A stretch of DNA of 64,000 nt from Firmicutes bacterium HGW-Firmicutes-15 (GCA_002840245.1 PHAA01000007.1:124001-188000), one strand, 5' to 3'; counted from the stretch's first letter, positions 34,854 through 43,456 are shown. Notes: generated by a model not told the origin, from the letters alone. Program-made: numbers and translations.

Positions 34854-35744
34854 ATGAACGATAATGTTCTATTATACGTGGTTAAGGCTGCAGATAAATA
34901 TATTTATCTGCGGGATGTATTAATATCTCAAATGCAAGTTTCACATTCTTTGTTGATTAAACTTAAATTACAGCACAAGATCATGGTCAATGGTCAGGTT
35001 ACCTATACAAATTACCGACTGCAAGAAGGTGACCTGGTTACAGCAGACATATCGCTTGATGAGCAAAACCATATTATTCCTGAGGATATACCCCTGGATA
35101 TAGTCTATGAAGACCCCGATTTACTGGCAATTAATAAACCGCCTGGTTTGGCAGTTCATCCCTCCAAGGGCATATTCGAAGGAACTCTGGCTAACGCAGT
35201 AACCTATTACTGGATTAAACAGGGAAAGTCACTCTTATTCCGACCTATTAACCGCCTAGATAAAGATACCTCCGGTCTCATCCTAATTGGCAAAAGTCAA
35301 TTTGCCCACCAAGCAATCTTTCGTCAACAGAAACTAGGCACTATCCGCCGCACCTATCTGGCTGTTGTTAAAGGCATCATCGATGAGGATTCCGGTTGCA
35401 TCAATAAACCTATTGCCCATATATATCCGAACTCCTGCGCCAGAACAATCGATCTATCTGGTAAGCCTGCTGTGACCAATTATACCGTATTAAAAAGATT
35501 CAGAGACTTCACTTTGCTCTCACTTACCTTGGACACTGGGCGTACTCATCAAATAAGAGTACACTTAAGCCAATCAGGTTATCCGATTTGTGGTGATACC
35601 CTATATGGACAGCCATCCTCTCTTATAAGCCGCCAGGCCTTGCATGCATTCCAACTCACCTTTCAGCAACCACGCACTGGAACAACCCTGCAATTTGAAG
35701 CTGCACTACCATTAGATATAGCCAAACTGTTGGAATCTCTGTAA
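34854..35744 (+). CDS. RluA-family pseudouridine synthase
   Basis: An S4-like RNA-binding region (about 15-75) precedes the RluA catalytic domain. The catalytic Asp lies in INRLDKDTSGLILIGKS, and the downstream TGRTHQIRVHL motif is also clear. These enzymes isomerise uridine in rRNA or tRNA; the exact target cannot be told. The ATG at 34854 after GAGGGG is used although the frame is open from 34809. The gene is 296 residues, usual for RluD-like proteins in Firmicutes. Confidence 0.92.
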   Translation: MNDNVLLYVVKAADKYIYLRDVLISQMQVSHSLLIKLKLQHKIMVNGQVTYTNYRLQEGDLVTADISLDEQNHIIPEDIPLDIVYEDPDLLAINKPPGLAVHPSKGIFEGTLANAVTYYWIKQGKSLLFRPINRLDKDTSGLILIGKSQFAHQAIFRQQKLGTIRRTYLAVVKGIIDEDSGCINKPIAHIYPNSCARTIDLSGKPAVTNYTVLKRFRDFTLLSLTLDTGRTHQIRVHLSQSGYPICGDTLYGQPSSLISRQALHAFQLTFQQPRTGTTLQFEAALPLDIAKLLESL

Positions 35745-35871
35745 GGCATTTCTGCACACCTTGAGTCTAGAAAACATCCCCTAACCCACAATCAGAGGTA
35801 TATTTATTGTTATTTTTCAAACAATATCTATGTAAGCACGAAAATAATCTTTGAAATAAAGGAGAAATGAT

Positions 35872-36102
35872 ATGATGAAACACAATCCCGATAACCGCAG
35901 AGACAATGTAGATAAAATACAAAATAACATCGACCACACCATACAAAATATGGAGGTTGCAGAAGAAATGATCGCTTTAACCGATGACCCAAAAAAGAAG
36001 AAATCATTAAAAGATAAAAATGATCGAAGAAAAGATGCCCTTGATGGTATGAAAAATGAAATAAAAGATGAAGCAAAAGATAAACAACACAAATATAAAT
36101 AA
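35872..36102 (+). CDS. tlp: Small acid-soluble spore protein Tlp
   Basis: The 76-residue, strongly charged helical protein matches Tlp: PDNRRDNVDKIQNNIDHTI... with KNDRRKDALDGMKNEIKDEA at the end (segments DNRRDNV, KNDRRKDAL and EIKDEA visible). Tlp proteins are made in the forespore late in sporulation. ATG at 35872 has AAGGAG 7 bases upstream. A GTATA box at 35798 with an imperfect sigma-G-like -10 (CAATATC) is at the right distance but weak. Two hairpins follow the gene. Confidence 0.85.
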   Translation: MMKHNPDNRRDNVDKIQNNIDHTIQNMEVAEEMIALTDDPKKKKSLKDKNDRRKDALDGMKNEIKDEAKDKQHKYK

Positions 36103-36157
36103 ATGTTGCACTTATACTGAAAGTGCAACAGTAGCATTCAATCAATGTACTCCACAT

Positions 36158-36193
36158 GGGGACGTGCCTACTGAAAAGCAGAAGGTCGTCCCC
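36158..36193. terminator. Hairpin between tlp and the YhcN-like gene
   Basis: GGGGACG / CGTCCCC with an inner CCTaCTG / CAGaAGG helix. It lies between convergent genes and lacks a long T-tract, so it may end either transcript or protect a 3' end. Confidence 0.5.
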
Positions 36194-36206
36194 ATATCTT
36201 ATACAG

Positions 36207-36233
36207 TTTCTAAATCGCTATATCTTGGCTCCT
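36207..36233 (-). repeat. Short duplicate of the galE 3' coding end
   Basis: TTTCTAAATCGCTATATC continuing to TTGGCTCC is 25 of 26 bases identical to 36886-36911 inside galE. Read on the minus strand it encodes the same EPRYSDLET residues and then stops, so it is a remnant of a second galE copy or of a local duplication around the YhcN-like gene. Confidence 0.6.
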
Positions 36234-36251
36234 AATCAGAGCCGTATTCAA

Positions 36252-36728
36252 TTATTTTATTCCAGTTGTTCCTGTTGTGCTGTCCAAAGCTTCTCTTTTT
36301 ACTGAGATTCCCTGGTCTATTTCCATTATTTCGTTTTGAAAACTCGATAACGGATTACCTTGGGCAAAATTCTGCGCCACATACCTGATTTTGCGGACTA
36401 AATCCATGTCTGAAGTAACCCCCATCGCATAGTTGGGCTCCAAATACATCATTCGATCCAGTACACTTTTCTCTATGGCAGTTGATTTCTGTTTATCAAT
36501 ATTTTCTTTTAGATCTAATCCGATATAGATGTTTTTGTCTGAAACGAGCGCCGTTGCTTTGTTAACTCCCTCAACTTTTTGGGCCTCTGTTTCAATCCCA
36601 TTCGCCACTTCTTTAGGGGTCCCGGGCATAGGTTTGGCCGGTTTCTGTGAGCTACAACCTCCAGCAACCAGACAAACTCCAATCAGTATTGTTATCAATA
36701 TGAATAGTTTTTGCCTCGATACGTTCAA
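36252..36728 (-). CDS. YhcN/YlaJ-family sporulation lipoprotein
   Basis: The 158-residue protein has a signal peptide with a lipobox (LVAGGC, Cys about 25) and the YhcN/YlaJ features: IETEAQKVEGVNKATALVSDKNIYIGLDL (VEGVNKATALVSDKNIYIGL visible) and a D-L-V-R-K-I-R region. Members are forespore or spore lipoproteins with possible roles in germination. It lies between tlp and galE, reinforcing the sporulation character of this stretch. Confidence 0.82.
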   Translation of the reverse strand: MNVSRQKLFILITILIGVCLVAGGCSSQKPAKPMPGTPKEVANGIETEAQKVEGVNKATALVSDKNIYIGLDLKENIDKQKSTAIEKSVLDRMMYLEPNYAMGVTSDMDLVRKIRYVAQNFAQGNPLSSFQNEIMEIDQGISVKREALDSTTGTTGIK

Positions 36729-36814
36729 AATGTTGCCTCCTTAAGATTCATTTTAAATATATTATCTCTAATATTTTCAAAAGCTATCCAAAGGCGGGAA
36801 TGAGTCGTTGACAT

Positions 36815-37816
36815 TTAAAAATGAGGCAAACGACGATAACCATTAGGATGACTGCTGTGCCAACGCCACGCACTGGAAAGTATGGTTTCTAGATCGCTAT
36901 ATCTTGGCTCCCAACCCAAAGCAGCCTTAATAGCTGTATTATCGGCTACTAGAATATTCGGATCCCCTACTCTGCGTTCTTTGGATTCGATGGTAATTGT
37001 ACGTCCAGTGATTCTCTCAGACTCATTTATTATTTTCATCACTGAAGCACCCTTACCTGTACCTACGTTGAATATATTGCTTGGCAAGCCTTGTTCTATG
37101 GCATGAAGAGCAAGAATATGAGCATTAGCCAAATCTATAACGTGTACATAATCACGAATACATGTGCCATCTGGTGTTGCATAGTCTGTGCCGAATATAG
37201 ACAATTTTTCCTGCAGTCCCAGGGAAGTTTTTAAGACCAATGGAATGAGATGTGATTCTGGATCGTGATCCTCGCCCATGCTCGCCTCTAATGATGCCCC
37301 GGCTGCGTTAAAATAGCGGAGAGCCACCCATCCAATTCCATGCGCCTTTCCCATCCACTCCAGATATTCCTCAATCATACGTTTCGAAGCACCATAGGGA
37401 TTAATCGGAGCTAACATCGATTCTTCTGTAATGGGAATGCATTTTGGATTTCCATACACAGCAGCCGTAGATGAAAAGACGACCTCCTTTATCCCCCCTT
37501 TTATTGCCGCTTTCAAGAAAACAAACGACTTGACCGTGTTTTCATAAAAATATAGTTCCGGTTTAGCGAGTGATTCACTTACCAGACTTTTGGCAGCGAA
37601 GTGTATAAGCGACTGAATCTTATGTTCCTTGATAATGTGTTCGACAAGGGCGGTGTCGGCAATATCGCCTTCGTAAAAATACTTCGAACGAATAGCATCC
37701 CGGTGACCGGTAGTCAGGTTATCCAAGACCACCACCGAGACTCCCTCTTTAATTAGTTCCTGTACGGTATGGCTGCCGATATAACCTGCGCCTCCTGTAA
37801 CCAATACTGTTTTCAT
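36815..37816 (-). CDS. galE: UDP-glucose 4-epimerase GalE
   Basis: This 333-residue short-chain dehydrogenase has the NAD motif GGAGYIGSHT at the N-terminus, FSSTAAVYG with the catalytic Ser/Thr, and the Y-x3-K pair in NPYGASKRMIE (about residue 142). LRYFNAAGA and the DYVHVIDLA motif follow. It interconverts UDP-glucose and UDP-galactose for surface polysaccharides. Its ATG overlaps the stop of the preceding 71-residue frame (ATGA), suggesting coupling. A fragment of its 3' end is repeated at 36207. Confidence 0.94.
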   Translation of the reverse strand: MKTVLVTGGAGYIGSHTVQELIKEGVSVVVLDNLTTGHRDAIRSKYFYEGDIADTALVEHIIKEHKIQSLIHFAAKSLVSESLAKPELYFYENTVKSFVFLKAAIKGGIKEVVFSSTAAVYGNPKCIPITEESMLAPINPYGASKRMIEEYLEWMGKAHGIGWVALRYFNAAGASLEASMGEDHDPESHLIPLVLKTSLGLQEKLSIFGTDYATPDGTCIRDYVHVIDLANAHILALHAIEQGLPSNIFNVGTGKGASVMKIINESERITGRTITIESKERRVGDPNILVADNTAIKAALGWEPRYSDLETILSSAWRWHSSHPNGYRRLPHF

Positions 37817-38028
37817 AAAGAATCACCCACTTCCGTAGACTCAGTATTAGTTTCTTTCCTAACTGCAATAACAAATAGAAATTTCATAAGGTAACCAAGT
37901 AATAATATATTGAAGGGCGAAGCAGATATAAGAGTCGGACTATAAGATACTGAATTTATATGTAGAATTGTCCCAAACAGAACCATATGGGTATTGATGT
38001 AAATGGTAGTGCTAAGTCCGCCAACCAA
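37813..38028 (-). CDS. Small membrane protein upstream of galE, possible remnant (71 residues)
   Basis: Two hydrophobic segments (about 2-24 and 37-56) are followed by a charged tail. The TTG at 38028 has AGGAGG six bases upstream and its stop overlaps the galE start, both signs of translation. The opening LVGGLST resembles the start of GtrA-type flippase domains, but the rest does not give a full GtrA protein. It could be a genuine small protein or the decayed remnant of a membrane gene kept only for coupling to galE. Confidence 0.45.
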   Translation of the reverse strand: MVGGLSTTIYINTHMVLFGTILHINSVSYSPTLISASPFNILLLGYLMKFLFVIAVRKETNTESTEVGDSL

Positions 38029-38147
38029 CCACAGCCTCCTATTGTCCCTTATTTATGTGAAGGCTAAAATAGCCGGGGCTATTCCCCTTAATCTAAATGT
38101 ACTATGAATATGCGGTGACCCAAATAATAATCAGGCGTTAACCACGC

Positions 38148-38363
38148 TCATATAAAATCACCGGTTATGGGTCGATTTTCAGCAAATACCCAGATACGAC
38201 TTCCGATAAAATTCACTGCTATTCCCACCCCTGTAGCTGCAATCTTGGCAAGCCAAATATCCAAATGATTTACATCGTGTAGAAACTGAACATTGCTGGA
38301 GTAAGTGCTGAATCTACACTGAAATGTTTGGCAAAATATTTCATTTACGATATTAATCCTTAA
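38148..38363 (-). pseudogene. GtrA-like C-terminal remnant
   Basis: An open frame without a start codon, bounded upstream by a stop, encodes a tail reading LDIWLAKIAATGVGIAVNF then IGSRIWVFAENR. This matches the last helices of GtrA-type membrane proteins, where an N-F-x3-R-x-W-V-F pattern ends the domain. The N-terminal half is missing, so it is a truncated pseudogene. The 120 bases between it and the 71-residue frame hold only a weak AATAGCC / GGCTATT hairpin. Confidence 0.6.
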
Positions 38364-38390
38364 CTATGTAATCTGCTTAACTAGTTGCCC

Positions 38391-38444
38391 AAAAAGCAAA
38401 AACGACATTCACACACAGGAAAGCCGTGCATGAATGTCATTTTT
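38391..38444 (-). terminator. Terminator of the two-component operon
   Basis: On the minus strand AAAAATGACATTCA pairs with TGAATGTCGTTTTT (one G-U/mismatch) around a central loop, followed by GCTTTTT. It lies about 40 bases after the kinase stop. Confidence 0.75.
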
Positions 38445-38482
38445 AATAAATAATTAATTCTAATATTCAAGAAATATCTAAC

Positions 38483-40006
38483 TTATTCTGGAAGCCACAC
38501 ATAAAATGTGCATCCTTCTCCTTCATCACTGACTATGCTAATGGTTCCTCCATGAACTTCTACAATAGATTTAGTAATCGATAAGCCTAAACCAGCACCA
38601 CCATATTTGCGGGTTCGGGAGGAATCGCTCCGGTAAAAACGATCAAAAACGTGGGGCAGATGTATATCACTGATCCCGAGTCCATTGTCTTGAACAGACA
38701 ATTGCACCCCGTTGTTATTCTTATTTAATGATATTTGTATATAACCCTTGTCAGGATCTGTATAATGTACTGCATTATGAAACAAATTCAAAATCACCTG
38801 TTTCATTTGATCCTGATCATATTTACAAATCATATTTGGTTCAATCCGCAATCTGAGTTTTCTGCTGCCGGCTAGAATACGAAGCTGGGGTTCCATCTCC
38901 AGGATAACTGTATCAAGCGAACCTTCTTTAAGCTCCAACTTAGATTGACGATCGAGTTTGCTCAAGAGGAGGAGATCATGTACCAATTTATTAAGACGAA
39001 GCGATTCACTATGCATACTTTTTAAGGATTTGTCCAGTTGATCAGGTTGGTTGGCCGCTCCTCGGAGCAGCACCTCTAGAAATCCGCTAATGGAGGTTAA
39101 CGGTGTCCGAAGCTCATGTGAAGCGTCAGCTATGAAACGGCGCATCTGCTCCTGGGTCTCTTTTTCAGCTTCAAAGGACCCTTCCAATCGCTCTAGCATG
39201 CTATTAAAGGATTCGGCTAAGCGATCAATTTCAACCTGTCCTTGATTAGTTGGAAACCGCCTGGCCAAATTCCCAGCATCGATTTGTCCCGCAGTATCCA
39301 CCATGTTGGATAAGGGTACTAAGGTTCTCTTAAGCACCGGAAGGAAGCCCAGAATTCCTAATAACAGGGCAATCAGGGAAAGCAGAACGAACATGAGTAG
39401 TTGGCGAATTAGCAGTTCCTTAAGCGGGCCCGTTAAAGTGCTTATTTGTACCAGGCCAAGCAACTGATGTTCGGGAAATGAAATAATCGGTTGTAAAACG
39501 ACTAATTGCTCTACTCCCCCGTTATTAACTATTTTGTAGTTCGGTTTCGGTTTGCCTGGTTTGCCTAGTTTGCCTGGTTTAGGTCCAGATTGGTCTGGTT
39601 GCTCTGGTTGTCTATTTATGAGGTTCATATACTCATTTGTATCAAATTGAGGAGTATTGATTTTGTCATCCATGTTGTCTGGGCCATTAAACAATACTGA
39701 ATAGTTGCCTTGTAGATCAATAAACGCCAGGTTTGCTTCAGGAATAAAAATGCGGGGTGTTGCGCTCGGGCTATTATCGGAGTTAGTGGCAATCTGGCTA
39801 AAGGCATCTGGGGAGACCGACATAATCTGGCTCTGTAGACTGTCAGCTTTGTTTCTATAAATAACCTCTTGCATAAAAACATACTGCAAGATGCCAACGA
39901 GTACCAGCAATCCTGCCAATATGAACAGTGAGCGAGATAATAGTTGCAGCCGCAATGAGTTAGGAAAGAATAAGGATCTGATTGACCTACTTTCTTTTTG
40001 GGTCAT
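38483..40006 (-). CDS. Membrane sensor histidine kinase of an OmpR-type system
   Basis: The 507-residue kinase has a first membrane helix (about 20-42), an extracellular region to about 195 with a lysine/proline stretch (PGKLGKPGKPKP), a second helix, a HAMP domain (about 225-280), HisKA with FIADASHELRTPLTS (phosphorylated His), and an ATPase domain with NLFHNAVHY, DNGLGI and GAGLGLSI boxes. It overlaps the response-regulator gene by ATGA. The basic, proline-rich sensor insert is unusual. Its operon shares a promoter motif with the efflux operon at 45-47 kb, so it may sense a compound that the pump exports. Confidence 0.93.
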   Translation of the reverse strand: MTQKESRSIRSLFFPNSLRLQLLSRSLFILAGLLVLVGILQYVFMQEVIYRNKADSLQSQIMSVSPDAFSQIATNSDNSPSATPRIFIPEANLAFIDLQGNYSVLFNGPDNMDDKINTPQFDTNEYMNLINRQPEQPDQSGPKPGKLGKPGKPKPNYKIVNNGGVEQLVVLQPIISFPEHQLLGLVQISTLTGPLKELLIRQLLMFVLLSLIALLLGILGFLPVLKRTLVPLSNMVDTAGQIDAGNLARRFPTNQGQVEIDRLAESFNSMLERLEGSFEAEKETQEQMRRFIADASHELRTPLTSISGFLEVLLRGAANQPDQLDKSLKSMHSESLRLNKLVHDLLLLSKLDRQSKLELKEGSLDTVILEMEPQLRILAGSRKLRLRIEPNMICKYDQDQMKQVILNLFHNAVHYTDPDKGYIQISLNKNNNGVQLSVQDNGLGISDIHLPHVFDRFYRSDSSRTRKYGGAGLGLSITKSIVEVHGGTISIVSDEGEGCTFYVWLPE

Positions 40007-40686
40007 GACAGATCAACCCGATAGCCTGATCCCCTCAGGGTCCGTATTAACTGATGGTCTTTGTCGTTCAATTTATCCCGCAATGAACGAATATACACCT
40101 CAACAATATTTTGCTCTCCACCAAAATCATAGCCCCAGACTTTATCTAAAATCATTGTTTTGCTTAAAACCAATCCATGATTGAGAATTAAATATTTAAG
40201 AAGTTCATATTCTGTTGGAGAAAGTTCCAGCACCCGGTTTTTGTATCTGATTTCCTTGCGGCGGTCATCAATCTGAAAAGGCCCGATCACAACTTCCCCA
40301 AAAAGGTTGGGAAATTGATTGCGGATTCTGGCATAGATCCTCGCCAGCAGCTCTTCAAAACTAAATGGTTTCACCATGTAATCGTCTGCCCCAATCCTTA
40401 GGCCCTTCACCCGATCATCTACTTCATCCCTAGCTGTCAGCATAATTACCGCTACATGCTCTGTTTTTTTTAGCATACGGCACACTTCGAAACCATCCAT
40501 TCCTGGCATCATTATATCGAGTATTACGACATGGGGTTGAAATTGCCTCATCAACGTAATGGCTGTCATACCATCCTGGGCAGATTGAACATCAAACCCT
40601 TCATTTTGCAGACCAATCTCTAAGAACTGCAAAATGTTAGGTTCATCATCTACTATTAATATTTTAATTCCCTTTAATTGTTGCAT
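40003..40686 (-). CDS. OmpR/PhoB-family response regulator
   Basis: The 227-residue regulator has a receiver domain with the acidic pair in IVDDEP, the phosphorylated Asp in VILDIMMPG (about residue 55) and Lys in VKPFSFEEL, then a winged-helix DNA-binding domain (VWGYDFGGEQNIVEVYIRSLRDKL, of which EQNIVEVYIRSLRDKL is the recognition helix region). It pairs with the downstream kinase through a four-base overlap. The TTCAG direct repeats 55 bases upstream are the likely self-binding site. Confidence 0.95.
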   Translation of the reverse strand: MQQLKGIKILIVDDEPNILQFLEIGLQNEGFDVQSAQDGMTAITLMRQFQPHVVILDIMMPGMDGFEVCRMLKKTEHVAVIMLTARDEVDDRVKGLRIGADDYMVKPFSFEELLARIYARIRNQFPNLFGEVVIGPFQIDDRRKEIRYKNRVLELSPTEYELLKYLILNHGLVLSKTMILDKVWGYDFGGEQNIVEVYIRSLRDKLNDKDHQLIRTLRGSGYRVDLS

Positions 40687-41067
40687 TCCTCATCTACCGC
40701 CTTCAGCATGGTCTTATTAAATCTAGTATCAGGGACGTAACTGAACCCGTACTGAATGAAAGCTGAAAATTTGTTGAATATGCTCAATCCCCATAATTAT
40801 CATCTTCCAATGATGAGTATAACTTACCACAAAAAGCTAGTTTTATAATTATTAATTATATCACTCATAGGATAATAGATCCCTAATTATTGCTGCTAAG
40901 AAGAGAACATTGACTGAGCAAATATTGAATAAGTTTCTAGCCACTTATTTTACTCATTATTGCCACATTTTCGACATAAATATAATTAATTGTTATTAAT
41001 GGTAAATTATTATTTTTGTAGGCAATATTTGCGATAATAAATTAACAAAGAAAAAGGAGTGATGCAA
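40687..41067. other. Divergent spacer between the two-component operon and the repeat-protein gene
   Basis: AT-rich spacer. It holds the three-repeat box at 40741 and an otherwise featureless A/T stretch. I see no convincing promoter for the rightward repeat-protein gene and no small gene. Confidence 0.4.
40741..40767 (-). promoter_or_regulatory. TTCAG direct-repeat box (two-component operon)
   Basis: Three copies of TTCAG at an exact 11-base period on the minus strand (CTGAA at 40741, 40752 and 40763 on the plus strand), 55 bases upstream of the response-regulator start. Tandem repeats on one helix face are typical of OmpR-family sites. A near-identical box precedes the efflux operon at 46950. 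Confidence 0.8.
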
Positions 41068-41910
41068 GTGAATGTAAGTTGGAATCCCAATGTTTCTTCT
41101 CTGTTTTCCAAAATTAATTCCTTAACTGCCACCGAAAAAAGTGATTCTTCTTCAATTTCCTTATTTACTGGCACAGATACTGTGCAAATTAGCCAGGATG
41201 CGATTAATGCGTTACTAGCTATGGAAGAATATATGTCTTCAGAGGATACTTCTGCAAAGACATATGATTTCGCCCAGATTCTTGCGGACAAACTCGACAC
41301 TCTAGTATCATCTGGCACCATCAACCAAGGCCAGGAAGACGCTATTAACGATGCATTAGCTGGTTCTTTGCAGGCAACACCGCCCCCGCCACCTCCTCAG
41401 AGTGGTGGTTTCGAACAAGCACTTAATGATGCGCTTGAGAGCCTTGTATCATCCGGCACTATTACTCAAGATCAGAGGACTGCTATTGCAAATGCTTTAA
41501 TACCTTCTTCTGAAAGTTCAAACTCACAAATGAATCCGTTTAAAGATCAGCTAGATAGCCTTGTATCATCAGGTGTCATCACCCATGATCAGGAAGACGC
41601 CATTCAAAACTCATTAAAGCCACCTACTCATGGTGGGCCACCCCCACCTCCTCCCGGAGGCGGTTTTGAAAAGATGCTTACTGACAAGCTTGACGAACTA
41701 GTATCATCTGGGACCATTACTCAGGACCAGGAAGACGCTATTCAAAATGCACTAAAGTCGTCTTCGGAAGATGATTTAGACACGCAGACGGCAGATTTAT
41801 TACAAGCTTTTAAGGAAACTTTGGATGATCTGGTATCATCAGGTATGATTACCTCGGATCAGAATACAGCAATCCTAGATGCATTAAAGACTTCTTCTGA
41901 TAGCGAATAA
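41068..41910 (+). CDS. Five-repeat cytoplasmic protein of unknown function
   Basis: The 280-residue acidic protein contains five copies of a roughly 28-residue unit with the core LDxLVSSGTITQDQEDAIxxAL, at about residues 68-97, 115-144, 158-183, 200-229 and 246-273. Two polyproline linkers (six prolines each) separate repeats 1/2 and 3/4. The N-terminus is Ser/Thr-rich and has DTVQISQDA. No signal peptide or membrane segment is visible. GTG at 41068 lies 8 bases after GGAG. The unit resembles short helical hairpins of the DUF2680 kind, but I cannot assign a family. A terminator follows. Confidence 0.8.
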   Translation: MNVSWNPNVSSLFSKINSLTATEKSDSSSISLFTGTDTVQISQDAINALLAMEEYMSSEDTSAKTYDFAQILADKLDTLVSSGTINQGQEDAINDALAGSLQATPPPPPPQSGGFEQALNDALESLVSSGTITQDQRTAIANALIPSSESSNSQMNPFKDQLDSLVSSGVITHDQEDAIQNSLKPPTHGGPPPPPPGGGFEKMLTDKLDELVSSGTITQDQEDAIQNALKSSSEDDLDTQTADLLQAFKETLDDLVSSGMITSDQNTAILDALKTSSDSE

Positions 41911-41935
41911 TACTAATACAGCTAATTACCACTAT

Positions 41936-41970
41936 AAAAGACCGCTAACCTAGTAGTTAACGGTCTTTTT
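41936..41970 (+). terminator. Intrinsic terminator of the repeat-protein gene
   Basis: AAAAGACCG(C)TAAC pairs with GTTA(A)CGGTCTTTTT around a 6-base loop, with a T-run in the 3' arm. Confidence 0.88.
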
Positions 41971-42152
41971 ATAATGAACTGATTTAAGTACATCTAACAT
42001 GTTTCTAACGATATAGATCCTACTTGACCTATCTACCATAATCATCTCCTATGTCATTTACAGGTAAATATAATGGAGATACCATTTCCTTTTCCGGTTC
42101 AATTACCCTAATCATCAGCAGTTTTTCGCGCCTAAGCTTGGTGCTTAAATAT

Positions 42153-42827
42153 CTATTCTTCAAACCTATATCCGTACCCCCAGATGGTTTTGACATTCTT
42201 CATTGCCCCACTCACCCGTAATTTTCTGCGCAGGCGTTTCACTAGGTCGTCGACAGCCCTTGCACTTCCAACATAGTCACATCCCCATACCCGGTCCAAT
42301 AGTTCCTGGCGCTTAAAGGTACGCTGAGGCTGCCCAGCAAGTAATAGCAGAAATTCATATTCCATTGGTGTAAGCATAACTTCCTTTTCATCCACAGTAG
42401 CATGTCGATCATTGAGATCAATCTTGAGGTTGCCGATTTCCACTAACTCCTCCATTATGATTGGAACGGCAGAGCATCGAAATAATGACCGTACCAGGGA
42501 TATAAGTTCACGTGGGCTGCAAGGTTTGGTCAAAAAGTTATACTCACCAGATTCTATACCCCAAATACGATCAATTTTTTCACCTTGGTCAGCTAAAAGG
42601 ATGACCGGCACACCGCTGCGGTTTCTAATACCCTGGTAAAATTTAAAGCATTCTTTAACTGGCAACACAATATCTAGAACAAACATATCTGGAAACCCGG
42701 ATTGCATGCGTTCCAGCACTTCTTTCACCGAAGCGAACGTTTCCACCCTGAATTTTTCCCGCATAAGATACTCACTAATGGTATTGCGAGTATTTTCCTC
42801 GCAGTCAACTACAAATATAGTCTGCAA
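42153..42827 (-). CDS. OmpR-type response regulator (orphan)
   Basis: The 224-residue regulator has a receiver domain (VVDCEEN acidic cluster, Asp in FVLDIVLP, Lys in LTKPCSPREL) and a winged-helix domain ending in WGYGYRFEE. The receiver is divergent: the usual DDE is D-C-E-E, and the loop after the Asp reads VKECF. GTG at 42836 and ATG at 42833 crowd the GAGG, while TTG at 42827 has correct spacing. Its upstream neighbour is a broken kinase, so it is probably driven by another kinase or acts unphosphorylated. Confidence 0.88.
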   Translation of the reverse strand: MQTIFVVDCEENTRNTISEYLMREKFRVETFASVKEVLERMQSGFPDMFVLDIVLPVKECFKFYQGIRNRSGVPVILLADQGEKIDRIWGIESGEYNFLTKPCSPRELISLVRSLFRCSAVPIIMEELVEIGNLKIDLNDRHATVDEKEVMLTPMEYEFLLLLAGQPQRTFKRQELLDRVWGCDYVGSARAVDDLVKRLRRKLRVSGAMKNVKTIWGYGYRFEE

Positions 42828-42863
42828 AGCCATCACCTCATTAGTTAAATTAATAATATTTTT

Positions 42864-43431
42864 TTATTGGGTTGCTATTGCTTGGTATTTACAGTCTTTT
42901 ACCTGCTGAGAACTAAGACTGAAAGCAACTAAAACTACTTCTTTGTCACTCATTAACGCCTCAGCTTGGATAATTGGATGAATTGTCTTTATTATCGAAT
43001 CCAGGTATCTAGGTATTCGTTGATCTGATTTACCCCGAGCTATACTAAGAAATTCAGAAATGATAGAATTCGCTCGATCAAGTTCCTCAATCATTAGGTC
43101 ATAATAAACTTTATAATCTTTGTTATTTTCTTTACCACCTAACATCTGTAGAAAGCCACGTACCGCTGTGATTGGATTGCGTATTCATGACCAATAGAGG
43201 CAGCCATCTCCCCGATCAGGCTTAACCGATCCAAGCGGGCCAACTCCATATCTATGTATTTACGCTCTTCTTCAGATTGACTACGCATCCCCACCGCCTG
43301 CTTGCTTTTACTGATGTCAGTTATTTGGCGCGGACCATTCATTGTCGATCCTTGGCAATATTCATAAGACACAATTGAACAAATGAATAGAAAAGAACTC
43401 TTATTCCTGCTTTTTTTCTTAATTTATACAT
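42864..43431 (-). pseudogene. Broken PAS/HisKA sensor kinase
   Basis: An AGGAGG and ATG at 43431 open a short frame that stops after 30 codons, while the adjacent frame carries RQITDISKSK and then LDRLSLIGEMAASIGHE, the phosphoacceptor region of sporulation-type kinases. Right after GHE the frame breaks: GAATACGC where GAAATACGC is expected. In the shifted frame the text resumes as RNPITAVRGFLQMLGG and continues to 42864, ending before any ATPase domain. So the gene has at least one single-base frameshift and a C-terminal truncation. Confidence 0.8.
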
Positions 43432-43456
43432 AGTCATTTCCTCCTATAAAATAATA

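Noticed and set aside
35798-35827. Sigma-G promoter for tlp
   Set aside because: GTATA at the right spacing but a -10 with two mismatches; too weak to list as a feature.
35817-36157. Two minus-strand frames of about 106-109 residues over tlp
   Set aside because: They are Phe/Ser/Leu-rich shadows of the lysine-rich Tlp gene, which has a good ribosome site and family match.
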